Shown one piece after another: positions 7,720 through 16,428 of a stretch of 39,233 bases of DNA. The translations under genes were made by a program, and so were the position numbers. Position 1 is the first letter of the stretch. Every line of letters begins with the position of its first letter. Source of the stretch: a virus; the IMG/VR virus record IMGVR_UViG_3300037459_000095, positions 1 through 39,233 of that record; one strand, 5' to 3'. Under the pieces are notes generated by a model. It ran no database searches. It worked only from the letters and a program-made list of their open reading frames with translations, and was not told the DNA's origin.

Positions 7720-8975
7720 TGGGTGTTGTATCGGCAAATCAATTTAATCTAGGTTTTGACGCGCCTGGCGTTATAAAAAGCGGTGTTGAGATAGGTGAGC
7801 AATTCAGACTCCAAGAGCTGCAAAAAAAACAGACACAGTTTATTGAAGGGGGCGGGTTAGAATCACCAACCGCGATCCAGGATGCGGGAAGAATTAGCAT
7901 AGATTTTCAAAAACAAGTCGCTAATGAGTTAGGTTTACTGGATCAACGCACTGGCCAAATCGATCAAGTTAGATTGAATGAAGCGGCTAACTTTGCTTTT
8001 AGTATTCAAAATCTCCCTATTGAGCGCCAAAATATCGCTATCGATAACCGCATTCGGAAGCTTGAGTCTGAAGGGCGTGACGCCAAACAAACAAGAGAGT
8101 TGTTAACTTTACCGGTGGAAAAAAGATTAGAAGGTCTTCAAGGCGTTCAATTAGCCGCATTACCGGCGCCTGAAAGAGCCAAAATTATACTTGAGGGATC
8201 AACGGGTAAAGGGCTAGGCAAAATCCAATTCGGTGGCCAAGAGACTTTTAAGGATGAGAGTGGGAATATTTTCTTTGCAACCAGCAAAAGAAACCCACGA
8301 ACCGGTAATGTTGAATCGGTAGTAACTCCGTTGGTTGAAGGAATAACCCCTCAAGGACAATTAATCCCCGTTTCAGGATCTGGAATTACTTCAGCCGAAA
8401 AGGTAACGGAAGCACAACAAATTTCTAATGTTAAATTCACTGAAAAACGAAGGGACGCATTAACCAAAGAGTTAGCAGATGCAAACAGAACAGCGGCAAG
8501 GAGTATTGTTAGTATTAATGCAGCTTTAAAGTTGTCTGAAAAGGCATCTCAAGGTCTAACCGGTTCCCTTAAGCTTCAATTAGGTAAGATATTCCCTGAT
8601 ATTGATGTATCAAACGAGGGCGCACTACAGTCAGCGTTTACTCAATTAGCACTAGTTCAATTACAAAGCTTTAAAGGTCCGACAACGGATTTTGAATTTG
8701 AAAAGGCGCAGTCAGTCGCTGGCGATTTAGGCGATCCTAAATCTGCCAACAAAGCAAGGTTGACAGGGTTAAAACGTGCAGCTTGGTTTGTTAGGCGAGA
8801 ATTTAAGCAATTTAGAGACTTTACCAAGAAAGGCGGCGATCCAGATGATTTTGCTTTTGATTTTAATGAAACCATACAAACCAAAAAAGGCCTAATAACC
8901 CTTATAGATTTGCGAGATACAGCGGCAGAATTTAATTTAACTATTGAGGAAACTATAAAAAGGTTGAATGAGTAA
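7719..8975 (+). CDS. DNA ejection protein, P22 gp20-like
   Basis: The protein has 418 residues; P22 gp20 has 471. The N-terminus is Gly/Phe-rich (NQFNLGFDAPGVIKSGVEIGEQFRLQELQ). The body is Gln- and Ala-rich and largely helical, and residues 240-330 form an uninterrupted helical stretch (ALTKELADANRTAARSIVSIN). There is no enzyme motif. P22 gp20 is packed in the virion and leaves with DNA to form part of the transenvelope channel with gp7 and gp16. The gene overlaps gp7-like and gp16-like genes by one base each, so the three are made as a unit. Confidence 0.75.
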   Translation: MGVVSANQFNLGFDAPGVIKSGVEIGEQFRLQELQKKQTQFIEGGGLESPTAIQDAGRISIDFQKQVANELGLLDQRTGQIDQVRLNEAANFAFSIQNLPIERQNIAIDNRIRKLESEGRDAKQTRELLTLPVEKRLEGLQGVQLAALPAPERAKIILEGSTGKGLGKIQFGGQETFKDESGNIFFATSKRNPRTGNVESVVTPLVEGITPQGQLIPVSGSGITSAEKVTEAQQISNVKFTEKRRDALTKELADANRTAARSIVSINAALKLSEKASQGLTGSLKLQLGKIFPDIDVSNEGALQSAFTQLALVQLQSFKGPTTDFEFEKAQSVAGDLGDPKSANKARLTGLKRAAWFVRREFKQFRDFTKKGGDPDDFAFDFNETIQTKKGLITLIDLRDTAAEFNLTIEETIKRLNE

Positions 8976-11032
8976 TGGCTGTTTTAGACTTAGCGACAGG
9001 CCAAAAAATTAAAGATGCCCCCACCGCTATAGAGCAACCTACCAACGATCCACTCATTGAGTTAAGAGGTTTACTTGATCGCCAAAGTCAAGGTGAACAA
9101 GGGCTTGATCAACAAATAGCCTCTGTTAGGCAGAGAATATCAGCGCCTCCTATTGAAGTTGAGCCAGAAACAGCAGTGCAAGCAGTCGGCAAAGCGGTAG
9201 AACCTGCAGCAAGATTTTTATTAGACCCAGCCGCAAGACAAGAAGCCTTAACTACCATCGGCACCGGTGCGGTGGCTCAGCCAGTGGCGGGTATTGCGGG
9301 ATTAGCCACAGCCCCATTTGCAGGGGCAGAAGCGGGCGCGGAAGTGGTTGAAGAGTTTCAGGGCGCGTTAACCATAGACCCACGAACGGAGGCCGGACAA
9401 AAAGCTTTGCAAGGCTTTGGCCAGTTGGCAACACCTATTACAAAAGTATTACAAGCCACTGAGACCGCTTTAGGCGACGCAGGGTTTGATTTGTTTGGGC
9501 CTATTGGTGGCGCATTAGCTCAAGCAATCCCCACAGTAATATTAGAGGCCGTAGGGTTTAAGGGTACTGCTGCATTAGCTAGAGGTGCAGTAAAACAAGC
9601 GGGACGGACTAAGGTAGCCAAACAGGCAGGGTTAGACGTAGAAGACGTATCCACTATTGAACGAACGATAGAAGGGGCTGCAGAGTCAACCAAAGGACTG
9701 GAAAAAGCAACAGGCGTCGAAACAGGCCTATTCCCTGCCCAGAAAACACAATTGCCAAGCGAATTAATTGATCAAAGACTCTTAACCCAATTGGATGCAA
9801 GCTCCAGACAAGCAGTGAAAGCACTTGAAAAGCAGAATAAACAGGTTTTCCAGGCAACCAATGAACTTGTTAACAAAATAGGTGGTGAAGCCGCTACAGA
9901 AGCAGGAGCGGCACGATTTAGAACAGCGTCTCAAAAAGCTCTAGATGCAGGCAAACAGCGACGATCACAACAGGTTAAGCCCTTGTTTGACCAGGCTATT
10001 AAAGAAGGCGCTACAGTTAATTTAAAGCCTGTTAGAAGTATTATAGATGAAGCTTTAAAGGATGCACCGCCCGGTGGAGATTTAAGCAAAACAATGAAAC
10101 GTATTCAGAATTTAATCCGATCCCCGGTAAAAGGTGGGGCTCCTAGTTTAAGACAGTTACAAAAAGCTAAATTTCAACTGGATGACATGATTGAAAAGTT
10201 TGGTGATGGGGCTCTGGGAAATTCTGTGAAGCGGGAAGTAGTACAGATTAAACAGGCTTTAGTGGCTCAAATGGAAAATGCTAGCCCTTTATTTAAAGAG
10301 GCTCAAAAACGGTTCCAAGAGCTATCGCCAGCCGTTGGAGAATTACAAGATTCTATTTTAGGTCAAGTTTCAAAAATTGATGATGTAAATATTAAAAACA
10401 TCTCACAGAAAATATTTGACCCAAAAGGCGCAGCCACTGATCCAACTGCGATAAGAAAAGCGAAGCAAATTATCGATAATGTTGACCCTGGCGCGTGGGA
10501 TGACCTATTAAGAGTTGAGTTAAATCGGCGCGTGAGCGCAATGGTTGAAACCATCGGCGATGCTGACTTAGCAACTAAGAACATACCAGGGCAGCTAAAA
10601 AGAGCAATATTTGGCAACCCTAAACAACGTCAAGCCCTGTTGGCAGGAATGAGCAAAGAACAAAAGAAAAACTTTGTATTCCTTGAAGATGTATTAAAAC
10701 GTGCAGAATCAGGCAGACAAGCCGGATCACCGACTGAATTATTCAAGCAATCAACCGAAAGACTGAAAGGGATTAGCGGAAAGTTAAGAGATAAACTCTT
10801 TAACCCGATCAAATCCATTCAAGAAACCGGGGAAAGCGCTTTATTTGATCGAAACGCCAGGAAATTTGCGGAAATAATGTTTGACCCTAAATTTGAGCCA
10901 AGACTATCAAAGTTAAGAAAGTTAGATCCTAATTCAGCCAGGGCTGGAACGGAGTTAGAAAAGTTATTTAAAGATGCCAAGGTTGCTGGTGCTGGACTGC
11001 CTCTAGTGGAGACGGAGAACAACAATGAGTAG
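8975..11032 (+). CDS. DNA ejection protein, P22 gp16-like
   Basis: The protein has 685 residues; P22 gp16 has about 609. The first 70 are polar. Residues 85-215 hold Gly/Ala-rich hydrophobic segments (TIGTGAVAQPVAGIAGLATAPFAG, FGPIGGALAQAIPTVILEAVGFKG) that could insert into membranes. Residues 230-560 are long helices with Gln/Lys repeats, and the C-terminus is basic and helical. This matches the third, largest ejection protein, which in P22 is needed for DNA passage through the inner membrane. The stop TAG overlaps the tailspike start in ATGAGTAG, so translation is coupled. Confidence 0.75.
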   Translation: MAVLDLATGQKIKDAPTAIEQPTNDPLIELRGLLDRQSQGEQGLDQQIASVRQRISAPPIEVEPETAVQAVGKAVEPAARFLLDPAARQEALTTIGTGAVAQPVAGIAGLATAPFAGAEAGAEVVEEFQGALTIDPRTEAGQKALQGFGQLATPITKVLQATETALGDAGFDLFGPIGGALAQAIPTVILEAVGFKGTAALARGAVKQAGRTKVAKQAGLDVEDVSTIERTIEGAAESTKGLEKATGVETGLFPAQKTQLPSELIDQRLLTQLDASSRQAVKALEKQNKQVFQATNELVNKIGGEAATEAGAARFRTASQKALDAGKQRRSQQVKPLFDQAIKEGATVNLKPVRSIIDEALKDAPPGGDLSKTMKRIQNLIRSPVKGGAPSLRQLQKAKFQLDDMIEKFGDGALGNSVKREVVQIKQALVAQMENASPLFKEAQKRFQELSPAVGELQDSILGQVSKIDDVNIKNISQKIFDPKGAATDPTAIRKAKQIIDNVDPGAWDDLLRVELNRRVSAMVETIGDADLATKNIPGQLKRAIFGNPKQRQALLAGMSKEQKKNFVFLEDVLKRAESGRQAGSPTELFKQSTERLKGISGKLRDKLFNPIKSIQETGESALFDRNARKFAEIMFDPKFEPRLSKLRKLDPNSARAGTELEKLFKDAKVAGAGLPLVETENNNE

Positions 11033-12911
11033 ATTTGTATTAGCGCAAGAAAGCACATTTGATATCAACGGACTCCCTCAAGTTGGGGCAACGCTAGACT
11101 TTCATAATCCAGGACTGCTAACTGACAAGGATACTTACCCAACAGAAGCAGACGCTTTAGCACGAACAAACCCCAACCCCAACCCAGTAGTGGCAAACGG
11201 CAGCGGGAATTTTGGTAATATTTGGCTTGTAAGTGATTATGATGTGACGCTAAAAGATAGCACCGGTGCCACTATTTGGGGACCAGAAAAGGTCGAATCT
11301 TTTGCAACGGATGCCACCAGCACCAAATTAAATCCATTAACAACAGCAGCAATGACGGCTGATAGTAGATTTACCACTACTGACGTCGGTGTGTCTGTTC
11401 CAGAAACCAAAGAATTCTCAACCGGTAACAGTGGTAGCGGAATTTATGACATTATTAGTGGGACAGGAACTGACAATGGGGAAGATATTTTAGCTCATGA
11501 TACAGCCAATATTAGCTTTGTACTTAGAAAAGGTCGAGAAGTATCAATCGAATCATTCGGGGCAGACAGGACCGGCGCAACCGATAGCACTGCGGCAATA
11601 CAAGCGGTTTGGGATTTTCTAACGGCTAACGGCGGAGGCATAGCCACTGCTGGTGAGGGGACATTTAAATATACTCGATTAACCATTGTAAGCGCTGTAA
11701 TCCAAAGGGGTGCGGGTTTGGCCGTTACATTCTTTGAGTGTACCGATAGCACAACCTTGGATGCAAACGTAGCTTTTGGCTCATCCATTAGAAAATTAGA
11801 CGATAATACGCGAGTATTTAGATTTGCTATGCAAGATTGCGAAATAACGACATCAGACCAAACAACTTTCCAAAATATTATTGGTATTAACCTTTGCGCT
11901 TGTGAGCGTGGAGACTGGAGAAACTTTTTCGTCGGCAAGTTTGGTTTTGGCGCGTTTGTATTCGCGAGAGCAGAAGGCGGCGCGGAGGGTTTAGGCTTTA
12001 CAGGAACTTCAGGACAAGATGGAAATTACCACACGTTTAATCATGTACAATTCAACGATTGCGGACAATTTAACACTGATAATGCAACTCTTTGGTTGTT
12101 ACACAAAGCCAACAGCAATAAGTTTTTTGGAATATTTGCAAAAGCTGGTATTGATGATTTAATTGTTATTAAGAACGGTAACGATAACGGATTCTTTGGT
12201 GGTACAGCAGAATCTTGTAGGGGTGTGGCAACTTTAGACAGCGCATTAGCTCGCGGTAACACAATCATTAATTTCCGTTGTGAAGTCGCTAGTGGAAATG
12301 CTTATAACATTACTAATGGCGCAAACAATAACTTTATTATGGTTGGGAGACATACAGGCATATCAGGTGTTGATTTTAATATAGATTCAGCTTCTGAAAA
12401 CTTAAATAGAATACTGGGGTTAGATGAAAACGATTTAAGAAGCTTCACATTCCCTCCAGTTTCTGACTATTCAACCGACCACAATAAAAGCGCGGCTAAG
12501 TTTGCTTCGGTTAATGGCGACGTCAATTACCCTTTATTTATAAAAGCTGAGACGAATGCCGATGTTACAAACTGGCCTAAAATGGTGTTGTATAACGACA
12601 TACTCGCAACAATAACAGGACAGATATTAGCTGAAATTGCGGTACAAAATAGTGATACGTCAAGCAGCGCAGCAGGCGAAAACGCCGCCATCACAATGGA
12701 AGCTGATGACCCTGTAGGTAATACTTTAATTAACTTGGAAGTGGGCGTAGGTGGCGTTAGAACCAAGGGTGTAGCCGCTAGCCCCACAACTGGCACAGGA
12801 GAAACTTTTTTAATGGTATTTGATGTAGACAACGCCACATTGGAAAGGGTGATTGTTGGCGCGGCAGATTCCGGCGGATCTGGATTTAAAGTTCTGAGAA
12901 TACCAAACTAG
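11025..12911 (+). CDS. Tailspike protein with beta-helix (pectate-lyase-like) domain
   Basis: The protein has 628 residues. Residues 1-95 (FDINGLPQVGATLDFHNPG, NPNPVVANGSGNFGNIWLVSDYDVTLKDSTGATIWG) form the common N-terminal adaptor of podovirus tailspikes that binds the tail hub. Residues 170-215 (VSIESFGADRTGATDSTAAIQAVWDFLTANGGGIATAGEGTF) match the opening of the Pectate_lyase_3 right-handed beta-helix. Repeated NNxF/NTIxNF rungs follow to about residue 450. The C-terminal 150 residues are a separate beta domain, probably trimerising. It most likely binds, and may cut, surface polysaccharide of the host; catalytic residues cannot be assigned by eye. It is the last gene of the virion block and is followed by a terminator. 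Confidence 0.88.
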   Translation: MSRFVLAQESTFDINGLPQVGATLDFHNPGLLTDKDTYPTEADALARTNPNPNPVVANGSGNFGNIWLVSDYDVTLKDSTGATIWGPEKVESFATDATSTKLNPLTTAAMTADSRFTTTDVGVSVPETKEFSTGNSGSGIYDIISGTGTDNGEDILAHDTANISFVLRKGREVSIESFGADRTGATDSTAAIQAVWDFLTANGGGIATAGEGTFKYTRLTIVSAVIQRGAGLAVTFFECTDSTTLDANVAFGSSIRKLDDNTRVFRFAMQDCEITTSDQTTFQNIIGINLCACERGDWRNFFVGKFGFGAFVFARAEGGAEGLGFTGTSGQDGNYHTFNHVQFNDCGQFNTDNATLWLLHKANSNKFFGIFAKAGIDDLIVIKNGNDNGFFGGTAESCRGVATLDSALARGNTIINFRCEVASGNAYNITNGANNNFIMVGRHTGISGVDFNIDSASENLNRILGLDENDLRSFTFPPVSDYSTDHNKSAAKFASVNGDVNYPLFIKAETNADVTNWPKMVLYNDILATITGQILAEIAVQNSDTSSSAAGENAAITMEADDPVGNTLINLEVGVGGVRTKGVAASPTTGTGETFLMVFDVDNATLERVIVGAADSGGSGFKVLRIPN

Positions 12912-12995
12912 TTATACATCCGATATCAGTTGTAGTATTATAGATAACGTCTAGGCGGTCTGAGAGTTCATTTCATTCCCTGAGTAGTAATAAAT

Positions 12996-13019
12996 AAGCA
13001 CCTTAACCGGTGTTTTTTT
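12996..13019 (+). terminator. Terminator after tailspike
   Basis: AGCACC and GGTGTT form a 6-bp stem (one G-T pair) with a 6-nt loop, followed by TTTTT. It separates the virion operon from the early-type small-gene region. Confidence 0.7.
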
Positions 13020-13034
13020 ATGCCTGAAATAAAG

Positions 13035-13063
13035 TTGACTTTAATAATTTATAGGAGTATCTT
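13035..13063 (+). promoter_or_regulatory. Sigma70-type promoter of the small-gene region
   Basis: TTGACT (13035-13040) and TATCTT (13058-13063) are spaced by 17 nt, a good match to the consensus. Initiation near 13070 would give a short leader before the gene at 13113. It follows directly on the tailspike terminator, so it is a plausible start for the rightward early-type transcript. Confidence 0.6.
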
Positions 13064-13112
13064 TAATTCATCAAGCATACAAATGTATTACAAACCAACA
13101 AAAGGAAAGACA

Positions 13113-13280
13113 ATGTTTACTCACAAAATCAAATCAAGTAATCAAAAATGTCATAGAGCGCCTTGGTGGCCAACCACATGCCAGGACTATATTAATCAAG
13201 ATAAACGCTGGCCTCTGATGATTTTAGCATCCGGTCAAATCACTAAAGTCTCTATTCATAATCTTGAACAGTTGAAATAA
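13113..13280 (+). CDS. Small hypothetical protein (55 aa), first gene of the small-gene region
   Basis: I chose ATG 13113 because it follows the ribosome site AAAGGAAAG and lies downstream of the predicted promoter. The frame is open further upstream to 13020, but those codons lie inside or before the promoter. The product has basic and aromatic residues (HRAPWWPTTCQDYINQDKRWP) and ends TKVSIHNLEQLK. No family recognised. It is followed immediately by the next ATG. Confidence 0.55.
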   Translation: MFTHKIKSSNQKCHRAPWWPTTCQDYINQDKRWPLMILASGQITKVSIHNLEQLK

Positions 13281-13448
13281 ATGAATAAAAAACAAAAATT
13301 CGTTGAGAGATTACCTACATCGGTAAGATTCTCAAGAGACGAAAGGAAGCGTATATGGGCTTTAACGCCTAACCTTTCGGAGTACGTTAAGCGAGCCGCA
13401 TTAAAGCAATTAGCGGCAGATGAGAAGCGATTGGGGATAACAAAATGA
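13281..13448 (+). CDS. Ribbon-helix-helix-like small DNA-binding protein (55 aa)
   Basis: The 55-residue product contains PTSVRFSRDERKRIWAL and NLSEYVKRAALKQLA. This is the strand-helix-turn-helix pattern of ribbon-helix-helix regulators: the VRFS strand would contact DNA, followed by helix A, the turn TPNLS and helix B. It starts directly after the previous stop and overlaps the next gene by 4 nt (ATGA). A role as a small transcription regulator of the early operon is likely but inferred from the fold pattern only. Confidence 0.6.
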   Translation: MNKKQKFVERLPTSVRFSRDERKRIWALTPNLSEYVKRAALKQLAADEKRLGITK

Positions 13449-13606
13449 GCTTAGAAACAGCCAACAAAAATGCAGCCGAAGCCTACGACATGGATATCAA
13501 GGACGTGGAACGCATTCGAAAACTATATCCTAATCAATTTTACGAAATGCTTGAGGAATTTATTGAGCATCGGGGCAGTATGGATAACGGGTTAAGGAGT
13601 AAATAA
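13445..13606 (+). CDS. Small hypothetical protein (53 aa)
   Basis: The start ATG overlaps the previous stop (ATGA). The product is acidic and helical, with Tyr/Phe-rich segments (DVERIRKLYPNQFYEMLEEFIEHRG). It overlaps the following ATG by one base. No family recognised. Confidence 0.5.
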   Translation: MSLETANKNAAEAYDMDIKDVERIRKLYPNQFYEMLEEFIEHRGSMDNGLRSK

Positions 13607-13728
13607 TGTCCGACTACGAAGAAGAAGCAGAGCACGGAGGAACCCCATCGAGCTTGATATACTTTAGAGCTTTAGCGGTAATTCTAATAATCGCTTATTC
13701 AGTTTACGCGACAATAATTTGGTGGTGA
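13606..13728 (+). CDS. Single-pass membrane peptide (40 aa)
   Basis: An acidic N-terminus (MSDYEEEAEHGGTPSS) precedes one hydrophobic segment (residues about 18-38, ALAVILIIAYSVYATIIWW). The start overlaps the upstream stop as TAATG. It is one of three consecutive short membrane proteins. They may act at the inner membrane during early infection, for example in exclusion of other phages, but no family is recognised. Confidence 0.5.
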   Translation: MSDYEEEAEHGGTPSSLIYFRALAVILIIAYSVYATIIWW

Positions 13729-13729
13729 T

Positions 13730-13864
13730 ATGAACGCTTTAGAAGTCAGCAAAAGCGCCATTAGATTAATGTATGTCGTTGGGTTCATTCAATTAATATT
13801 TTGGAGCTTGGCGGTTAAAGGGATTATTAATTTAGTTGAGTTAACTATAGGGTGGATAGTATGA
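13730..13864 (+). CDS. Single-pass membrane peptide (44 aa)
   Basis: The product is hydrophobic over most of its length (MYVVGFIQLIFWSLAVKGIINLVELTIGWIV), consistent with one or two membrane segments. It starts 1 nt after the previous stop and overlaps the next gene by 4 nt. No function recognised. Confidence 0.45.
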   Translation: MNALEVSKSAIRLMYVVGFIQLIFWSLAVKGIINLVELTIGWIV

Positions 13865-14037
13865 AATTCTTAAGAAGATTCGCAACCAATGACAATGTAG
13901 AAACTATTAGACAAATAGATAGTTATTTAAATTGGATTGTTCGTTTACTTAAAATAGCTGGAATGGTCTTGTTTGTAATTAGCCTCTCATACCTTACCGC
14001 TTATGTAACGCTTTTAATAGTGGGGAGCTACCAATGA
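13861..14037 (+). CDS. Small membrane protein (58 aa)
   Basis: ATG 13861 is preferred over the in-frame GTG 13852 because it overlaps the previous stop as ATGA and has GGGTGG upstream. A polar N-terminus (RRFATNDNVETIRQIDS) precedes a hydrophobic half (LLKIAGMVLFVISLSYLTAYVTLLIVG), probably a membrane hairpin. It overlaps the next gene by 4 nt. Confidence 0.5.
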   Translation: MKFLRRFATNDNVETIRQIDSYLNWIVRLLKIAGMVLFVISLSYLTAYVTLLIVGSYQ

Positions 14038-14285
14038 ATTTAACAAAAACATACCATCACAAAGAAACATCACTAAGAAACCTATCATTTAGAGAATATG
14101 AGTGCGGTATAACCTTCAAAGGCGGATATCAAGGTACTGCAAATGAATATCGGTTTGAAGTTGATGCAGAAGACTATCTAAAGGTAGCAAGGAAAGCCGT
14201 CAAGCGACTTAAAGATATTTCTGGTATGGATTACTGCATCATGGCTAAACATCCATCAGACACGACTTGGAGGGCTTTGCTATGA
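14034..14285 (+). CDS. Hypothetical protein (83 aa)
   Basis: This is a soluble mixed alpha/beta protein with a strand-rich middle (YECGITFKGGYQGTANEYRFEVDAEDYLKV) followed by a basic helix (ARKAVKRLKDISG). The start overlaps the previous stop by 4 nt, and the end overlaps the next gene. No family recognised. Confidence 0.5.
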   Translation: MNLTKTYHHKETSLRNLSFREYECGITFKGGYQGTANEYRFEVDAEDYLKVARKAVKRLKDISGMDYCIMAKHPSDTTWRALL

Positions 14286-14503
14286 GCTTACTAAAAAGTA
14301 GAGAAGGCTACTACCACATACCCCCTAAAGCACTTGACCACAAGTCAATAACCAGCGAACAGCTACAAAGTGATGTCGATAAATGGCTGGCGAAATCTCC
14401 AAAAAACGAAATAGAGCCTATACCAATAGGTCAATCAAGCTATCTAAGCGACTTACAGAAATCCCGTAAGCGAAGATATGGCAATCAAAAGAGGAGTGGA
14501 TAA
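14282..14503 (+). CDS. Hypothetical protein (73 aa)
   Basis: ATG 14282 is chosen because GGAGGG lies 8 nt upstream; a TTG at 14267 in the same frame is less likely. The product is polar, with SEQLQSDVDKWLAKSPKN in the middle and a basic C-terminus (LQKSRKRRYGNQKRSG) that could bind nucleic acid. It overlaps its upstream neighbour by 4 nt and the next gene by 1 nt. Confidence 0.5.
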   Translation: MSLLKSREGYYHIPPKALDHKSITSEQLQSDVDKWLAKSPKNEIEPIPIGQSSYLSDLQKSRKRRYGNQKRSG

Positions 14504-14775
14504 TGGAAAACGCAGATTTGCCAGCAATGCCTTTACCTATTGCTATGAATGACCAAGAGTGCTTAACCGTAAATGACTACGAAGGAAATAAAGAATCTGT
14601 AGGCCTAACGAAAAGAGAGCACTTTGCATCAATCTGCCAACCACCTATTGAAGTTTTAATCACTGCGCTGAAAGAAGGTTATCCTAGTGGGTTTACTGTT
14701 GAGCAATATATCGAATGTGCTGTAGGTTATAAAGTTAAAGAAGCTGACGCACTACTAAAAGAGCTAGAGAAATGA
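14503..14775 (+). CDS. Phage hypothetical with GLTKREHFA motif (90 aa)
   Basis: The central GLTKREHFASICQPP resembles a short motif (GLTKREYFA) I know from small hypothetical proteins in many proteobacterial phages, where it follows a variable N-terminus as here. The C-terminal half is helical (VEQYIECAVGYKVKEADALLKELEK). Function unknown. The gene is translationally linked to both neighbours through overlapping stop/start codons. Confidence 0.55.
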   Translation: MENADLPAMPLPIAMNDQECLTVNDYEGNKESVGLTKREHFASICQPPIEVLITALKEGYPSGFTVEQYIECAVGYKVKEADALLKELEK

Positions 14776-14996
14776 AAAATAGCCCAGCAATGGAAGAACT
14801 AGCACTCGCTATCGAAGATATCCGAGAACGCTCTACGAGCGACCAACATAGCGTTATTGATTTAATCCTTACCGAAGTACGGAAAACGCACAAAATCATC
14901 GAGGCGAACGATTTAATCGCTTTAAACAATGATTTACAAAGGTTAGAGACACTCAGGAAGCTAGCCAGTACTTATTTAACCATTCAAGCGTATTAG
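14772..14996 (+). CDS. Helical hypothetical protein (74 aa)
   Basis: The protein is all-helical and acidic, with leucine spacing suggesting a coiled coil or helical bundle (LILTEVRKTHKIIEANDLIALNNDLQRLETLRKLAS). It overlaps the previous gene by 4 nt. No family recognised. Confidence 0.5.
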   Translation: MKNSPAMEELALAIEDIRERSTSDQHSVIDLILTEVRKTHKIIEANDLIALNNDLQRLETLRKLASTYLTIQAY

Positions 14997-15004
14997 GAGG
15001 CGAT

Positions 15005-15397
15005 ATGAGTTACGGATGGGAAAATAGCGATAACGAGCAAGAGCCAGACCAAATAGATATGATGAATGAAACCGACTTAAGATTTCAATTAAGAGAATGG
15101 ATTAAAATATCTGAAATTCGCCGAAAAGAACTAGAAGCTAAAGACAAGGAGTTGATTGCTTTTCGTGAAGAAATGCACGGCTATATCGAAAGACAAGATA
15201 AAATAATTAATGATTTGGATTATGAATTATCAGTCAATAAGAAGGAAATGGTAGAGTTGAGAGATTTAGACCTTAACCGGTTGTTGGGTGAGGCTGCACT
15301 AGAAACAATGCTAACAAACTCTAAGCTGTCGGTTCAATTGGATAGCGCTAGAGGTGTGATTAAAAGGCTATTAACCAACAAAGAGGATAAATCATGA
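15005..15397 (+). CDS. Coiled-coil hypothetical protein (130 aa)
   Basis: The start follows a near-perfect ribosome site (TTAGGAGGCGAT). After an acidic N-terminus (NSDNEQEPDQID), residues 22-125 form a long charged helix with heptad spacing (RRKELEAKDKELIAFREEMHGYIERQDKIINDLDYEL). The strong ribosome site suggests high expression within this block. It overlaps the next gene by 4 nt. Function unknown. Confidence 0.55.
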   Translation: MSYGWENSDNEQEPDQIDMMNETDLRFQLREWIKISEIRRKELEAKDKELIAFREEMHGYIERQDKIINDLDYELSVNKKEMVELRDLDLNRLLGEAALETMLTNSKLSVQLDSARGVIKRLLTNKEDKS

Positions 15398-15582
15398 AAT
15401 ACTTTATTAAATACCGTGTATATCAAAATGGAAGCCAGGCATATAAGCTATTTAGAAGGTTTATTGAATGCGGTGGCGACTTTGAGAATGCATGGATAAA
15501 CATGGCGCTAGAGATTGATGGTAGGGCTGAGTTAGACGCTGTAACCCCACTGATAGGCGATAAAGAGGTGAGTGATGAATAG
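15394..15582 (+). CDS. Hypothetical protein (62 aa)
   Basis: This is a small mixed protein (YRVYQNGSQAYKLFRRFIECGGDFENAWINMALEIDGRAELD). The strand-helix opening resembles a short beta-alpha unit. It overlaps the previous stop (ATGA) and the next start. No function recognised. Confidence 0.5.
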   Translation: MKYFIKYRVYQNGSQAYKLFRRFIECGGDFENAWINMALEIDGRAELDAVTPLIGDKEVSDE

Positions 15583-16030
15583 ATTAGAATATCCATTTGA
15601 CCACGAATGGCATGTTTCTATAAACAAAGCAGCTGACGTATTACGTGATAAGGGTGAAAAACATCCGCACTACATGTATGAAGCTAAAACAATGGCGGAT
15701 GAAGTGCCTAGAATGATAATGATTTTTAAAGACGAGCGAGAAAAGAAACTACCACAAAAACATCAGCAATGCTCTAAGCAGGAACTGGAAGAAATTAAAA
15801 ATAATCACTTGTCATGTTGTTTGGGTGTTAAATGCTCCGAATGTCCATCGTTATTGGCGTTAGAATCTATTGAACGAGTTAAACCAGAAGATATTGACAC
15901 CGCTAAAGCCTGGACTTGTGCGGCCCATATTGTTAGTAGAGGCGGCGATACTATGGGAGAAGGATATTTAATGACGGTCGGCGATCGAATGTATTGGGAT
16001 AATGTTTATAGTAGTTTAGCCAACCAATAA
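15575..16030 (+). CDS. Cysteine-rich hypothetical protein (151 aa)
   Basis: ATG 15575 is preferred over the adjacent GTG 15572; AGAGGTGAG lies just upstream. The N-terminal 50 residues are helical with several His/Tyr. A Cys cluster follows (residues about 69-91: HQQC..SCCLGVKCSECP), able to bind zinc. The C-terminus (GYLMTVGDRMYWDNVYSSLANQ) is mixed. No known family. It overlaps the preceding gene by 8 nt. Confidence 0.5.
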   Translation: MNRLEYPFDHEWHVSINKAADVLRDKGEKHPHYMYEAKTMADEVPRMIMIFKDEREKKLPQKHQQCSKQELEEIKNNHLSCCLGVKCSECPSLLALESIERVKPEDIDTAKAWTCAAHIVSRGGDTMGEGYLMTVGDRMYWDNVYSSLANQ

Positions 16031-16045
16031 AATAAGGAGAGTATT

Positions 16046-16243
16046 GTGAGTAAAGCGACAGATTTAAGAGATGAAATACGTGAAGAGTTAGCAAATTACA
16101 TACATTCTGAGGGCTGTAATTGTTGTGAAGCACCAAATCATCAATGGTATCAAAATAAACTCGCTAAGCTTTTAGATGTTGAGCGTTATGATGACGATTC
16201 TGGTAATAACTTCTCAAATTACGAGACTAAAAAGGAATCATAA
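16046..16243 (+). CDS. Hypothetical protein with Cys-Cys-His motif (65 aa)
   Basis: It starts at GTG 16046 behind AAGGAGAG. The product has GCNCCEAPNHQWYQNKLAKLLD, a short Cys/His cluster that could bind a metal, inside a helical protein. It overlaps the following ATG by one base. Function unknown. Confidence 0.5.
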   Translation: MSKATDLRDEIREELANYIHSEGCNCCEAPNHQWYQNKLAKLLDVERYDDDSGNNFSNYETKKES

Positions 16244-16428
16244 TGAGTGATATAGAAGGACAGAATAACGAATGTGATCATGATTGGGAAATATTTGAAA
16301 GTGATGGTTATAAGCAGTGTACGTACCCGGAATGCCAAATAGAGCAAAATTTAAACGCTCAAGATTACGAAGATATTTTAATTGGTGAGCAAAATTTCGA
16401 AATGGACCAACAAAGAGAGGAGGATTAA
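16243..16428 (+). CDS. Small zinc-finger-like protein (61 aa)
   Basis: Residues 11-31 read CDHDWEIFESDGYKQCTYPEC, a C-x-H ... C-x4-C pattern with Trp after the His, as in small zinc ribbons that phages carry. The C-terminal half is very acidic. It overlaps the previous stop by one base and abuts the HNH gene. Confidence 0.5.
   Translation: MSDIEGQNNECDHDWEIFESDGYKQCTYPECQIEQNLNAQDYEDILIGEQNFEMDQQREED

Noticed and set aside
11495-11938. Minus-strand open frame of 147 codons within the tailspike
   Set aside because: Shadow of the tailspike gene; the product has no coherent fold pattern.
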